This document shows positions 23,520 to 35,300 of a stretch of 64,000 nucleotides of DNA, piece after piece. Made by a program: the position numbers and the translations under genes. The stretch covers positions 124,001 through 188,000 of the forward strand of contig BSBK01002925.1 of NCBI GenBank assembly GCA_027943335.1. The letters are read 5' to 3'. This DNA is from Chamaecyparis obtusa (taxonomy: Eukaryota > Streptophyta > Pinopsida > Cupressales > Cupressaceae). Under the pieces are notes generated by a model. That model ran no database searches. It saw only the letters and a list, made by a program, of their open reading frames with translations, and had not been told where the DNA came from. Position 1 is the first letter of the stretch. Every line of letters starts with the position of its first letter.

Positions 23520-23957
23520 TCAGAACTACCTTTCACTTTAGTTTATGGGTCTGAAGTAGTACTACCTATTGAGGTCAAAATCTCATCACTAAGAATCAAA
23601 ATGCATGGTCTAGTAACTGATGACAACTACAGACTGTCTAAGTTGCAAGAACTAGAACTACTAGATGAGCGTAGATAAGCAGCGTATGATCATCTCAGAG
23701 TATATCAGAAGAGAATGTCTAGAGGCTACAAGAAGAAAGTCAGACACAAAAAATTTCAGGTTGGTGATCTAGTCTTGAGAGAAAATCTTAAAAATCAATC
23801 CCATCGAGGACGCAAGGGGAAGTTCAAACCCAACTGGCTGGGTCCCTTTGTAATCACTGCTACTTTTAGCTCTGGTGCCTATCAAATCTTGATGAATAAA
23901 GGAGAACAGCTTCGAGAATGAATCAACATTCTCCATCTGAAGAAATTCTACGCCTAA
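23520..23957 (+). pseudogene. Element C: Ty3/Gypsy integrase C-terminal end
   Basis: In-frame remnant with a TAA (23676-23678) and a TGA (23919-23921), ending at a TAA at 23955-23957. It reads PFTLVYGSEVVLPIEV, then YQKRM and a KKVRHKKFQVGDLVL segment, a PNWLGPFVI segment and LKKFYA at the end. This is the standard C-terminal part of plant Gypsy (Tat-type) polyproteins, the region that binds DNA next to the integrase core. The catalytic D-D-E core upstream is missing. Confidence 0.85.
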
Positions 23958-26386
23958 GGCATTCAGTCTATGGTAAAATATCTTGAAAAAATCTTAAAAA
24001 TTGGAAAATGTCTTGAAAAAATGAACATCTTGGTGACAACCTAGCAATAGGCACCTTGATGATTCACAAAACAATAAAAAAATATCAAAAATTCAAAAAA
24101 ATTGAAATATTAAAAATATCAAAAAAATTGAAAAAATGAAAAATACAAAAAAAAAGAAAAAAAAGAAAAAGTGCCTTGGTGAAAACCTGGAAACAGGCAC
24201 CTTGGTAGCAAAAATAGAATCTCTGCCAAGATGGTGAAAACCTGGCAAATGAGCACCACTTGTTTCAAAATACTCCATCTATCATTGCAATCTTGGTCTT
24301 TCCCAACTTTTTAGTCTTGCTTTAGTTTGAACATATCTCCCGGTTTGTTTCTGCATTTTTAGTTTTCAATAAGTCGGTTTGTCTACCAATCTGCTCAAGC
24401 GTTTGTATCCTATCAATGTTCAAACTTGGGGGTAATCAATGTCATATCCTATGGTCTCCAATGTATCTTAGACGTATCATATCCAGTCAGAGTCCTTTGA
24501 AGCTTCATTTGAGTCAGTTAGTCTATCTTGTCTCAAGAAAGGATTTTGCATCTACAACAATGCAATCAAACATCAAACTGAAAATGATCTATGCTTTTTA
24601 CATGCTTTTATCTCCTTGTATGCTTACTGATTCGCATTGAGATTTTTGCATATTGTGTCCCTTCGAGCTCATTGATGATGTCCTTTATAGGACTTAGAGA
24701 GTGATGACTGGGGGCATAATATTTTCTTTGTTTTCTTCTTGCATGTGAAAATCTAACAACTTTGGAAATTTTGGATTGAAATGGTTTCCGACTGTAAGAG
24801 CCTCTATCTTGAATTGGATGGCCATGCGTACCTTGACCATTGATACTCAAAAAATTCAAGGAAGTTTGATCTAACTATTGTCTTTTTAAGTGAGTTCTTT
24901 CTCCTACTGTGAAATGCAATCTTGCCTAAGGATGTGAACGATAAAGGGTCACTATGGGTAATTCACATTGGATTTAGAATGATCTCTTGACTTTTTGATG
25001 TGTTTGCAATGCGAGGCATATTTAGGTCATCATGATGTTTATGTTTTGATGCTTATACAAATTGCAATATCAAAATGGACATGATATTCAGGTCATCCTG
25101 GTGTTTATGCCTTGGTGCTTATATCTAATCTGACATTCTGAAAATAAAATCAATATTCATATATCCATGGTTGTTGACCAGTGGGTGTTATATTGATTCT
25201 TGTGTATAAAAAATGGTATTCATATGTCTATGGTTTCATAGCTAGTGGGCATTATATTGATTTATTCGGTTACCTAAAAGTTCAATGATGATAACAAATC
25301 GACACATGATCAGTGACTAGGTCCTAGGTCTTAGGTTGCATTTTATTTTGCATGTCTCTTTGCATTTTGCATGTTGCATGATCTCACAATGGCTAAACAA
25401 ACTTCAATGCTTAAACAATTCTCCACTCGCATCTTCAAATCTAACAAGAGCTGAATCTCACATGAAGGTTCCTCCAATGAATCAGCAAGTAGAATCCTTT
25501 TTCAGGATCAAAAATCAAAATCTGGGATCATTCATATTATTAACTACTTGCATAATCAACCTTCAATCATCACAGAAATCTAGTATTCAACTTAACTGAT
25601 TATGTTCCATCAAACTATCAAAATTTCAACTTGGTCAACTATGGTCAACTCATGGTCAAACTTAGTCAAACTTGGTCTCCAGGACCTCTAAACAATGTAG
25701 AATGCATTCTTGGACGTGTTTAACCACTTCTCAAATCAATTAACATGCTTCTAAACTATCAACATTGACTTTTCTTGTCAGATTTTAATTTTAATCCCGA
25801 AGGGGGCATGGTATTGCACATCAATTCAAAGTTTGTAAATCAAAATTCTATCGATCAATTTCTATCAATATCTTTCATCAGTGATCAAGACAAACAATCA
25901 CGTCTAGTTATCGATTCATCAAAAGACCTCATCACTCAGGGCAAATCTATCATCACTTGGGGCATATCAGATTCATCAAGATCCATATCAATCTGGTATT
26001 CTCCTAATCTTGTAAACTGTATTAGTTTTTGCAACCATCAGATCATAGTGTTCTTTCCTTGGTTCTTCGACAATTGAAGGGTTCAGATGTGATACTTGCT
26101 AGTTCAGCTAAGACAATCGAGTCTAGAACCGGTCACTCACTTCTTTGCAATCCTAAGGTTTGGAATCAGGCATTTTGATACTTTTTTTCGCAATCATCGG
26201 TTCATCGCTGCTATAGTGAACATTATCTTTGGTCATTTAGAACCTATTATCTCCATATCAAATCAATATCAATCAGCTTCTGTCTCATATCAATTATCAA
26301 TATCAAACATCAGTTTCATATCTTTATCAAACACAGACTATCTTTGAACCACTGCGCTTCGCACAGTAATTCAAAGAGGGGCAAAA
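23958..26386 (+). other. Element C 3' region, non-coding, with purine tract
   Basis: Contains an A-rich low-complexity tract (24062-24170), a second copy of the GTGCCTTGGTGAAAACC hairpin (24171-24214), weaker versions at 24024-24061 and 24221-24262, and a CAGTGGGTGTTATATTGA-like word repeated at 25181 and 25241. The plus-strand purine primer CAAAGAGGGGCAAAA (26372-26386) abuts the 3' LTR. No ORF supported. Confidence 0.55.
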
Positions 26387-27589
26387 TGTAATACCCCAAA
26401 AATGGGCTATAAGTTCATTAACCTCCTACATCATCAAATCGAATGAAATCAGCATCAAAGTCCTAACCTAAGGCACATCTAAACATCATCGAATCCTAAT
26501 TGATTATCTTAAAATTCTGCATCGGGGAATATTCCTAGCAATATTCTTAATCATCATAATTATCTTTAATTTAATGATTATTTGGCGATAAATCACATTT
26601 ATCCTAAAGTTTGATTAATTGAATATTTTCATATTTAATTAATTAAATTTAATATTTGCCTCTTAATTATGTAATTAAATTTAATTCTATCTATTATTAA
26701 TTATATTATTTAATTTTGACAATAAATCTAATATCCTATGAATAATTGATTAAATTCTTATTTAATTAATTAAAGCAAATTGTCATTATTTAATAATATA
26801 GTTTTTAATAAAAGTTTGATTAAATAATTGATTAACCCATAAATCAATTATTTATTTTTAAAAATCAGTTAAGTTGGAAATAAATCACTTTATTTATTAA
26901 ATTAATTCATAAATAAAACATGCACAATCATAAAAGCAGACAACTATCAATTATCAATTAAAGCTAAACTCTATTTTGAGTTAAAACTTAGCTTTTGCAT
27001 GTTTTTGTGAATTAAATTATCTTTATTATCAGATAACTCAAAAATCAAGCTGAGTTAATCTGAGTGATTTATGGCTTTCTTTCATGCACCTCCAAAGCCC
27101 TGGATTTCTATAAAAACAAGGCTCAGCTCTTCATAATTCATCTCTAAAATCTCACAAATCCATGAATTTGCATTCTCATGCTGTCGAATTGGAGTCTGAA
27201 GAATCATCTTTGTGAATCCAAGATATTGTGAGATCTTTCTAGTTTTGAGCATTGCACATCATTTAGCATATATTCATATCATTGTTAGATCAATTTCCAT
27301 ATTAGCATAGATTCATATTAGTTTTTCATTATTATTGCATAGAAAATATAAAAAAAATAGATTAATTGCATTCATATTTCATATCAGTTTTGCATTCAAA
27401 TCCTTCATTTAGGTCTTGTCTAGGTCACTGATCTTGATAACAATCTGAGAACATCAATCTCGCACCTACTAGAAGGCAGTAAATCACTTGGTTAAATTAG
27501 ATTTTAATTTTGCATGATTTTGATTATAGCTAACCTCTGATATTTTACTAAAGTGTTGTGTCTACAAACAGGTACAATTTTCACACACA
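26387..27589 (+). repeat. Element C 3' LTR
   Basis: 1203 bp pairing with 5414-6615; TATA box at 27109-27116; the block 27145-27334 differs strongly from the 5' copy. Ends CACACACA next to resumed B sequence. Confidence 0.85.
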
Positions 27590-28649
27590 TAAGTTGCATG
27601 TTCGCATAGCCTTTTTCAAGGCTATATGATCATGCGACTAACATTTTGTGTTAACCTTCAGCGGCGGTGGTTATGCTGGTGGTTAAGGTTCATGGGTTGT
27701 TGCATGTTCGCATAGCCTATCTTCATGCTATGCGATCATGCGACAACTGTTATCATAGTTGCGGGGTTGTGGAGGTAATATGGCCAAGGACTTTTCAGCG
27801 GGATTTGTGATCATTGACCACAGCTAGGAGACTGGGGTCACATGATCACAAAGGTTAGTTTGGTGCCTTGTGATCATGCGACCAAGCACATATGGAGCTG
27901 GATTCTTGTGGTGGTGAAGTTCATGACCGCACAGTGGCACAACTAAAGATAAGGGTTAAGTTGCGAAGCCCAAGAAAGATAAAAGGATCTGATGGTAGAG
28001 GTATAAAGTTGATCTGATTTTGAATGATGAACGCTGATTCACTTCTGGCACCATGCATATAGCTGTTAACCTATAGGTTTGAATTTTTAAGGGGTTTCCA
28101 GCAATAGGAAGTACCAAAATTGAATGCTTACGCAGCTAAATTTGGTGGGAATGATCTCACTGACTATGCAGTGTGGTCCAGAGAAGCCATGTGGCTATTT
28201 TGTACCTAATGGAGTATGTTTTTGGGCTCGAGAAGCTTTTTGTAGGTGGTGATTTGATTGATTTTCATGGAAACTCCTGGTTTTCTGTCCTGATCTCAAT
28301 GATGCTCGTGATTGCAGATATGCCTGAGATTTGTTTTCTCCAGGTTGCCTATGTTTTCTACCCCTGCATTAAATTTTGATGAAATTTTGATTGGTGTGGT
28401 GGGTGAAACCCTGGCCCTAGCTATCCGTAGCTTGTTGCATTCTACTCTTAGGATTCCAAGGCAACTAGTGGTACAAATGGTTGAAGTTTTAACTTTGTAA
28501 GGGTTCCAGTTTGTTTGATTCTAGGGGTTTGTAGCAGGGTTGTATCACATTGCATGTAAGCTAAATAGAATTTCTAGAAGTCTTTTGTAGGTCATTGAAG
28601 TGGTTTGTTCTCTATCCTACTTTGATCATGTACATGACTCATCATACTT
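27590..28649 (+). repeat. Element B 5' LTR, second segment
   Basis: Aligns with the 3' LTR from about 34027 to 35093. Has hairpins at 27594-27642, about 27703-27756 and about 27838-27895, of the same core as the first segment. Ends at the ACTT target of transposon M. Confidence 0.85.
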
Positions 28650-29609
28650 GGGTAAAAATACAAAGTTGTGTCACATTTCAGGACATCTTATCAGCACAAC
28701 TAAATTTGAATATTTCTAACAAAAGTTATTTTTTGTCAAACATATCGTCTAGCTAGATTCATTCTAGCCAAGTTAGATAAGTGCTTCAACTTTTCCAATT
28801 GGAAATATCTATTAAATGCATGTTTTATACCAATTAATAAAGAAATAAAATTATTTCAGAAAAGCGACATTTCAATAACTCCTACTCTTTTTAATGATAT
28901 TTTTTTACAAATATAAAAATACCCTTTTTTGCAGCACAGAGTCAAGATTATCATCATATAATTTTTGTAGTATTTTAATTAGATCTAATATTTTATAATT
29001 TCAAAATACGACAAGTAGGTATTTTAACATTCGAGAATAAGCTTCTTCAAAAATAGAGAAAAATAGTAAAGCTTATCAGAAAAATTAAAATTTTATATTT
29101 AACACTAGAGGAGAGAGTTCTCTTCAAGAATGTGTAATATTGTTTTGGAATGGTGTAGATTTGATAGGGGAAATTTGTTGCGAGATGAAAACTGTCAATT
29201 TCAGGTATGTTCGACTTTGAGTAGTTATAACAGAAAAAATATAAATTGAAAATAGTTTTTTTTTCTTTTTTGCACTAGTTATACATTTCATCTATAACAT
29301 ATTTTGAAATCAAGGGAAAAAAAGATTATTTGCATATAGTTTTTTGTTACGAACAAGACCCTCATTTTTCAACATTTTTCAGCAAGTAAAATATGGACTT
29401 TAAAAATTAAGAAACTATGTGAATTATTGTTCAAAAAAAATTTAAAAAACTATAGGCATAAACTTCATCCACTTTTACACATTTCATTAGTTTACATCAT
29501 CTCCAAATTCTAAACATAAATGCCATTTTTATGTCGTTAAAGTTAAAAATTTTGTGTGTTGTTGACCTTTTCCTTTATAAAAGTGTGACACAACTTTGTA
29601 CTTTTACCC
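28650..29609. mobile_element. Element M: non-autonomous DNA transposon with 26-bp TIRs
   Basis: A 960-bp AT-rich insertion present in the 5' LTR of B and precisely absent from the 3' LTR, where the empty site reads CATACTTAATATA (about 35089-35101). The ends are inverted repeats over 26 bp with one mismatch (28650-28675 and 29584-29609), beginning GGGTAAAAATACAAAG. The target ACTT is duplicated (28646-28649, 29610-29613). No transposase ORF. The TIR start and 4-bp duplication do not fit the usual CACTA, hAT, Mutator or Harbinger patterns, so I leave the superfamily open. Confidence 0.9.
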
Positions 29610-29613
29610 ACTT

Positions 29614-30335
29614 AATATAACTGTTTCATGTTTACAAGTCTCTTCTTGGTGTCATTCATGTGAGTTTTGGATTTTCTGATTCACTGCATAGGGTTACCTT
29701 TTCATATGTTCTTGTCTTTAGTTCTTGATCTAGGATCAAGTGAAATTTACTTTAGAAGGGACATAGATTCATCTTGGTTGTCTACAGAAGGATCTTATTA
29801 GTAGTGGATGGGCTAGAACGTTTATATTTATGGCTATGAGTCTTTGACAACAGTTGGTTCATGTTTCATTATTTGTAGGTGAGGTCTGCCCAATGGATAA
29901 TGGCACTGATCAAGGATTAGTACATTTAGTTGAGTCCAATGTCTGATCGACTCTTATTTACCTTCCCTATCCTCATTAATCAAAGCCCCTTTTAAGTTTT
30001 AAGTATTGTTGTTGATAGTAATACCCTTCACAAGGCCATTTTTACCTTGCATAGTAGAGTTGATTCAATGAATATCTAGTTAGTATTTAGTAATCCTTTA
30101 CTATGATCTGCTTTATAAATCTAGAAGTATAAGGTGTATAGTGAGTAGAGTTTTGTCTGGATTAGGTGCACCCACCTTGGTTTTGTAGAGCTAGAAGAAG
30201 AAGAGGGCATATTAAAACCCTATAGTTGTTCCAGTTGCCTTGTAGAGCTCTCATAGTTAGAACTAACCACTCCTAACATCAGTTTGAAGGCATATTGGCC
30301 ACCCCAAGTGGCATAAGCATTTTTGAACACCAACA
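29614..30335 (+). repeat. Element B 5' LTR, third segment
   Basis: Completes the 5' LTR and ends GAACACCAACA, matching 35097-35816. Confidence 0.85.
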
Positions 30336-30830
30336 AAATGGTGACTCTATTGGGGAGAAAAATGAAAAAGAAAAATATTTGTTAGGATCTCTGGTTATGG
30401 TTATATTGTAAAGTCAAAATCTTATTGACTAGATTGATTTTCCCATCCGAGTCACCAACTAGATGGTGACTCTGCTGGGGAACCATTGGAAAGAGTCAGA
30501 TGAACCCATAGACATTTGCTAATTTTCTCACCTAGTTGTGAGTGGCGGCTCTAATTTTCTCTATTTGATTAGTGTTCCTTTTGATAAACAGTGTGGTTAC
30601 TTGTGGAGTTTTTTATTGGTTGGAAGAAGAAATAAAAAATTATTTTCCTCTTCAAGGAGGTGGCGACTCTACATGACAAAGTTATCTGATGGAGCTGCAT
30701 GATGAGCTCTAGATCTGCCATTTTCTTCCCAGTCAACAAAGTTTTCTATTGTAAAACTTCCAAGTATTTATGATTACAATGTTTCCCTATCAAGTATTTA
30801 GTGCTAGTATAAAGGGAAGACTGAAATAAG
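30336..30830 (+). other. Element B primer-binding site and leader
   Basis: TGGTGACTCTATTGGGGA (30339-30356) lies three bases after the LTR. Similar words recur at 30464-30481 and 30661-30671. The second is the right arm of a perfect 9-bp stem (GAGTCACCA, six-base loop, TGGTGACTC, 30450-30473), as in element A. Confidence 0.75.
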
Positions 30831-32174
30831 ATGAGTGGCTCTCATCTTGTTTTGAGTCAAATAGAAAATCAAAGGAAAAGTTAGTCTAGGCTGCTTGGTT
30901 TCTTCAAGTTGGATAGACCTTTGGACTATGTTCTTCTAAAGTCCCCTCATTCTTTCCCTGGTGAGCTTTTGGGTTTGATTCCTGCTTTTGATTGCTAGTA
31001 TGATTCAACAGTGAGACATGTCCTAGCATTCTATAGATTTATTATAGAATATCAGATTTTTGATGAGGATGTTAGTATGATGTTTTTTGGGAGATCCCTT
31101 AAAGGGGTTGCATCTAATTGGTATCTAAATCTACTCCCAAAATGCATTTCTTCTTTGACTGAGTTTAAGTGGTTGTTCTTAGAGGAGTTTGCTAATGATG
31201 ATGAATGGAAAAGGTTGCAAAGAGACTGTCAGCAAAAGGGGAATGGATGTTATATTCTAGAGCAACCCATGTCTAATGCTGAGGATACTTCTTTTGATGA
31301 AGTTTTGTCAGAGGAGTATTTAGATTGTGGCAGTGAGCAGGAATCAGAATCAAGGTGTGTAGGATCCTCCATTCATTCAGGGATGTCTGAATGTGATTTT
31401 AGTGGCTATTCAGGTGAGGATGATGAAGGTAGTGATGCTGATGTGTCCTCATGTGAATCAGATGCAGCATGGGAAGAAGAAAGTAATGGTGAAAGTGAAC
31501 ACTCCTTCAGTGAGGAGTATGAAGATAAGGAAGTAATAATCAAATGTGATATCAATGAGTCTTTATATGGTTCTGATTGTTCTTCATATGCTGAAAGTCT
31601 CCATGGGGATGAAATGGGTAGTGAATTCAAAGTGTTTTCTAACACTTTATATGATGAAGACTATGATGATTATCAACCCATTTTTTGTCATGATGTTCAA
31701 CATGGTGCATTGCATGGAGTTATCAATCTATTGTTTGAAGAACATGTGGAGGTCTCAGATCTAGTTGAATCAAGGTGTTCATTTTCCACCCATGGGTATG
31801 AATTTGACTATTCATTTGAAGTCTAGCTGGCTACACATATGGAGATGCAAAGTCAAGATATGAATGAGGCCTTTTTGTAGGCAGAGTATGAGGCTTTTGT
31901 GTTTCCAATTCATAGCATGCATGAGTCAGTAGATGAAAATCAATTTCAGTATAGTGGTACTGATCATTGGCATGCTGAATCTTTTCTTCATAGTGAGCAA
32001 GGAGAAGAGAGTGCAAATTTTTTTTACATGCACTATGAAGATAGTTACTTTGTTCTCCCTAATATGCTGATTGAACATGTTGACATGCTTGGTGAAAAAG
32101 ATGAAAGTGGAATGCCTGATGTGCCACATGAAGGAAGAAATGAGAATCAGGTTTTTGACAGAGGCAAGAACTGA
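30831..32174 (+). pseudogene. Element B: gag domain fused to an acidic tail
   Basis: From an ATG at 30831 a single frame runs 447 codons with four TAG codons (30882, 30996, 31824, 31878) and no other stop or frameshift. Residues about 20-140 form the gag-like part: LDYVLLKSP, an AFYRFIIEYQIF helix, DEDVSMMFFGRSL, then WYLNLLP and a Leu-rich helix. From about residue 145 the protein is dominated by Asp, Glu, Ser and Tyr, as in element A. No zinc knuckle, protease or pol. Its acidic tail is shorter than A's. The gag domain is more diverged than those of A, G and H. Confidence 0.75.
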
Positions 32175-32359
32175 CTCTTGTTTGTTGCTGCAGGTTTTTT
32201 GTAAAAAATGTACATTTTTGTGAATAGTTTTCCTTTCTTATCTGTTCCCTATGTTTTTTTGAGGTCTTTGTGTATTTTCCAGTGGGTGGTCTACTTCTTC
32301 CCAGAGATCTAAGGTCCTCATTGTATCTGCAAGAGATACATGTCCCCAACTAGAGCCAC
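32175..32359 (+). other. Element B 3' untranslated region
   Basis: Shares a series of words with 17400-17567 of element A, ending in CCCCAACTAGAGCCAC at the LTR. No polypurine tract. Confidence 0.65.
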
Positions 32360-35300
32360 TGTTAGTCCATTTTCCTATCAATGCAAAATCTTTTGAAAAT
32401 GACCCATTTCCTTGTGGAGTTTTCTTGAAGTGCCCTTAGCCTTGTGTTCTTCATTATGTCACCTTGCTCCAATCTAAATTGTACATGCTGAATCGCAAAA
32501 CCTAAGGATTTATTCAAGTTTTAAGGTCTGTTGGAAATAATTTTAAAATCTACCACAGTGTCGAAAACCGACAATGTTTCTAAAAATCCATGATGTTTTC
32601 AGTTTGTGTGAAAACCTTCATTGTTTTCAACCTTCTACCTTCCAACTTTTGTGTGCTTATCTTTTGGTGGTGAAAAATCTATGTGTTTTCAGTCTTTCGC
32701 TGTGTCAAAAACTTTGTGTGTTTTGGACCTCACTTTTCTTTCCTCTTGACGGCACTCCTTGTTTGCCAGCATTTCCTATGTGTGCAAGTGCAATGGATTG
32801 TGGGCCCAGTCCTTGCTAGGTTTTGTGTCATTGATTCTCCAAGTCTTCTAGCGGTTACATCTTTTATTTGGTGATCTGGTGACTATTAGTCATGTGATCT
32901 CTTCATGTCTGGTAGTTAGCGGCTGGCATCTCACGACCCGGCGAGCGATTAGTCACGTAGTCACTGAATGCTTGACAGTGCGGTGGGTCTCGTTCTTCTT
33001 AGTTGCCTGGCATGGTTAAAGCTCAAACATGATCGATGGTTGTCATAAGTTCACATAGAAAAGTTGCACTGTGTTTTTTTTCTTGCGATCATGCGATCAC
33101 TTGCCACTTGTCTGTGTGGGTCCTAGTTTTCTGTGGTGTTCAACTTGGCTGGCAGTTAAGTTCTCATTCTATGATCTAGCGACTCATGGTTATCTCTTGG
33201 TCACCTAACTCTGGTAGTTAAGCCCTTAGCATCTAGCGACTTGGCTAGCAATTTACTTTGCCTTAGTCATGAAGTCACGTAATGGTGGGCCCGGGTCTTC
33301 ACAACTTTTAAAGGGTAAAGCTTCTTTGGCTGTGGTCCCACTATCTGACATGGAGGCTGAGGTGGTAGTCTTGTTGCCTTGTCACATGATCACAAGGGTC
33401 ATCTTTCAGCCATGCGATCATGCGACAAAGGTGCCACATTGTGTTGGGGCCCGATGGGAGGTGGTGACATGTTTAGTTTTGACTGGTAGCCGAGCGGTGA
33501 TGTGGAAAGGGTTTTCAGCATGTGTTGAGGTTAGGGTATTCTGAGATTCTACGACTGGCAGTCATCGCTAGGTCTCTTGTTTCTAGTAGTTAGGTGCCTA
33601 ACCTTCAGTGACCTAGCGAGCAGTTTATTTCTCTTTAGTCACATAGTCTTTGAATGTTTGACAGTCTTTTGACCTTGTCGCATGATCGCAAGGGCCATTT
33701 TCATGGCTTATGACCATGAAACAAGGTTCTTCCTTGCCGAGGCCCGGTGGCAGGTGGCAATATGGCAGTTCATCAGTGGGCCCGAGAGATTCAGAGGGGA
33801 GGATGGCATGGTAGATCTAGGGGTTGGTGCATGATCTCATGGGAGGTGTTAGACCCATGCGATCATGCACTTGTCGTTCGATTTCAAAGGGTTGTAAAAG
33901 TGAGTCCTGTGGCTAGTGTGACTCGACAGTTGCAGTGAATGGTGGTGTGACATGTGGCATTAGGTGGGCCTAGGTCTAAGGTGTGGTGATTGTTGGTAGG
34001 GTTGAGGCATGGTCAGTAGTGGTTAGTCACATGTTCGCATAGCCTTTTTCAAGGCTATGTGATCATGTGACTAACATTTTGTGTTAACCCTCAGTGGTGA
34101 TAGTTATGTTGGTGGTTAAGGTTCACATGTTGTCATGTGTTCACATAGCCCATCTTTGTGCTATGCAATCATGCGAAAATTGTTGTCACAGTTGCGGGGT
34201 TGTGGAGGTAATATGGCCGAGGACTTTTTAGCGAGGTTTGTGACCATTGCCCATGGCTAGGAGACTGGGGTCGCATGATCACAAAGGTTAGTTTGGTGCC
34301 TTGCAATCATGTGACCAAGCACATATGGAGCTGGATTCCTATGGTGGTGAAGTTCATGACCGCACAGTGGCGTGACTAAAGATAAGGGTTAAGTTGTGAA
34401 GCCTGGGAAAGATAAAAGGATTTGACGGTAGAGGTATAAAGTTGATCTGATTTTGAATGATGACCACCGATTCACTTCTGGCACCATGCATATCACCGTT
34501 AACCTGCAGGTTTGAATTTTTAATGGGTTTCCAGTGACAGGAAGTACCAAAATTGAATGCTTACGTGGCTAAATTTGGTGGGAATGATCTCACTGACTGT
34601 GCAGTGTGGTCCAGAGAAGCCATGTGGCTATTTTACAGAGGTTGTTTTGTACCTGGTGGAGTAAGTTTTTGGGCTCGAGAAGCTTTTTACAGGTGGTGAT
34701 TTGATTGATTTACATGGAAATTCCTAGTTTTCTGTCCTGATCTCAATGATGCTCGTGATTGCAGATATGCCTAAGATTTGTTTTCTCCAGGTTGCCTATA
34801 TTTCCTGCCCCTACATTGAATTTTGATGAAATTTTGATTGGTGTAGTGGGTGAAACCCTGGCCCTAGCTATCCATAGCTTGTTGCATTCTACTCTTAGGA
34901 TTCCAAGGTAGCTAGTGGTACAAATGGTTAAAGTTTTGACTTTGTAAGGGTTCCAGTCTGTTTGGTTCTAGGGGTTTGTAGCAGGGTTGTATCACATTGC
35001 ATGTAAGCTGAATAGAATTTTTGGAAGTCTTTTACAGGTTATTGAAGTGGTTTGATCTCTGTCATTCTTTGATCATGTACATGACTCATCATACTTAATA
35101 TAACAATATCATGTTTACAAGTCTCTCCTTGGTGTCATTCATGTGAGTTTTGGATTTTTTGATCCACTGCATAGGGTTACCTTTGCATATGTTCTTGTCT
35201 TTAGTTCTTGATCTAGGATCAAGTGAAATTTACTTTAGAAGGGACATAGATTCATCTTGGTTGTCTACAGAAGGATCTTATAAGTAGTGGATGGGCTAGA

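Larger units (their letters stand above)
5414..27589 (+). mobile_element. Element C: degenerate Ty3/Gypsy retrotransposon with nested A and D
   Basis: Two ~1.2-kb LTRs starting TGTAATACCCC (5414-6615 and 26387-27589) bracket an interior with a gag N-terminal piece, a large Ser/Pro-rich ORF and an integrase C-terminus; protease, RT, RNase H and most of integrase are missing. It lies inside the 5' LTR of B: sequence left of 5414 and right of 27589 rejoins to match 34000-34060 without a gap. The target duplication is degraded (about AGTCA on the left, AGTTG on the right), so ends are good to about 2 bases. The 3' LTR is preceded by the purine tract 26375-26386. Confidence 0.8.

Noticed and set aside
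24093..24278. Poly-Phe/Ile frame on the minus strand
   Set aside because: Low-complexity A-rich tract read backwards.
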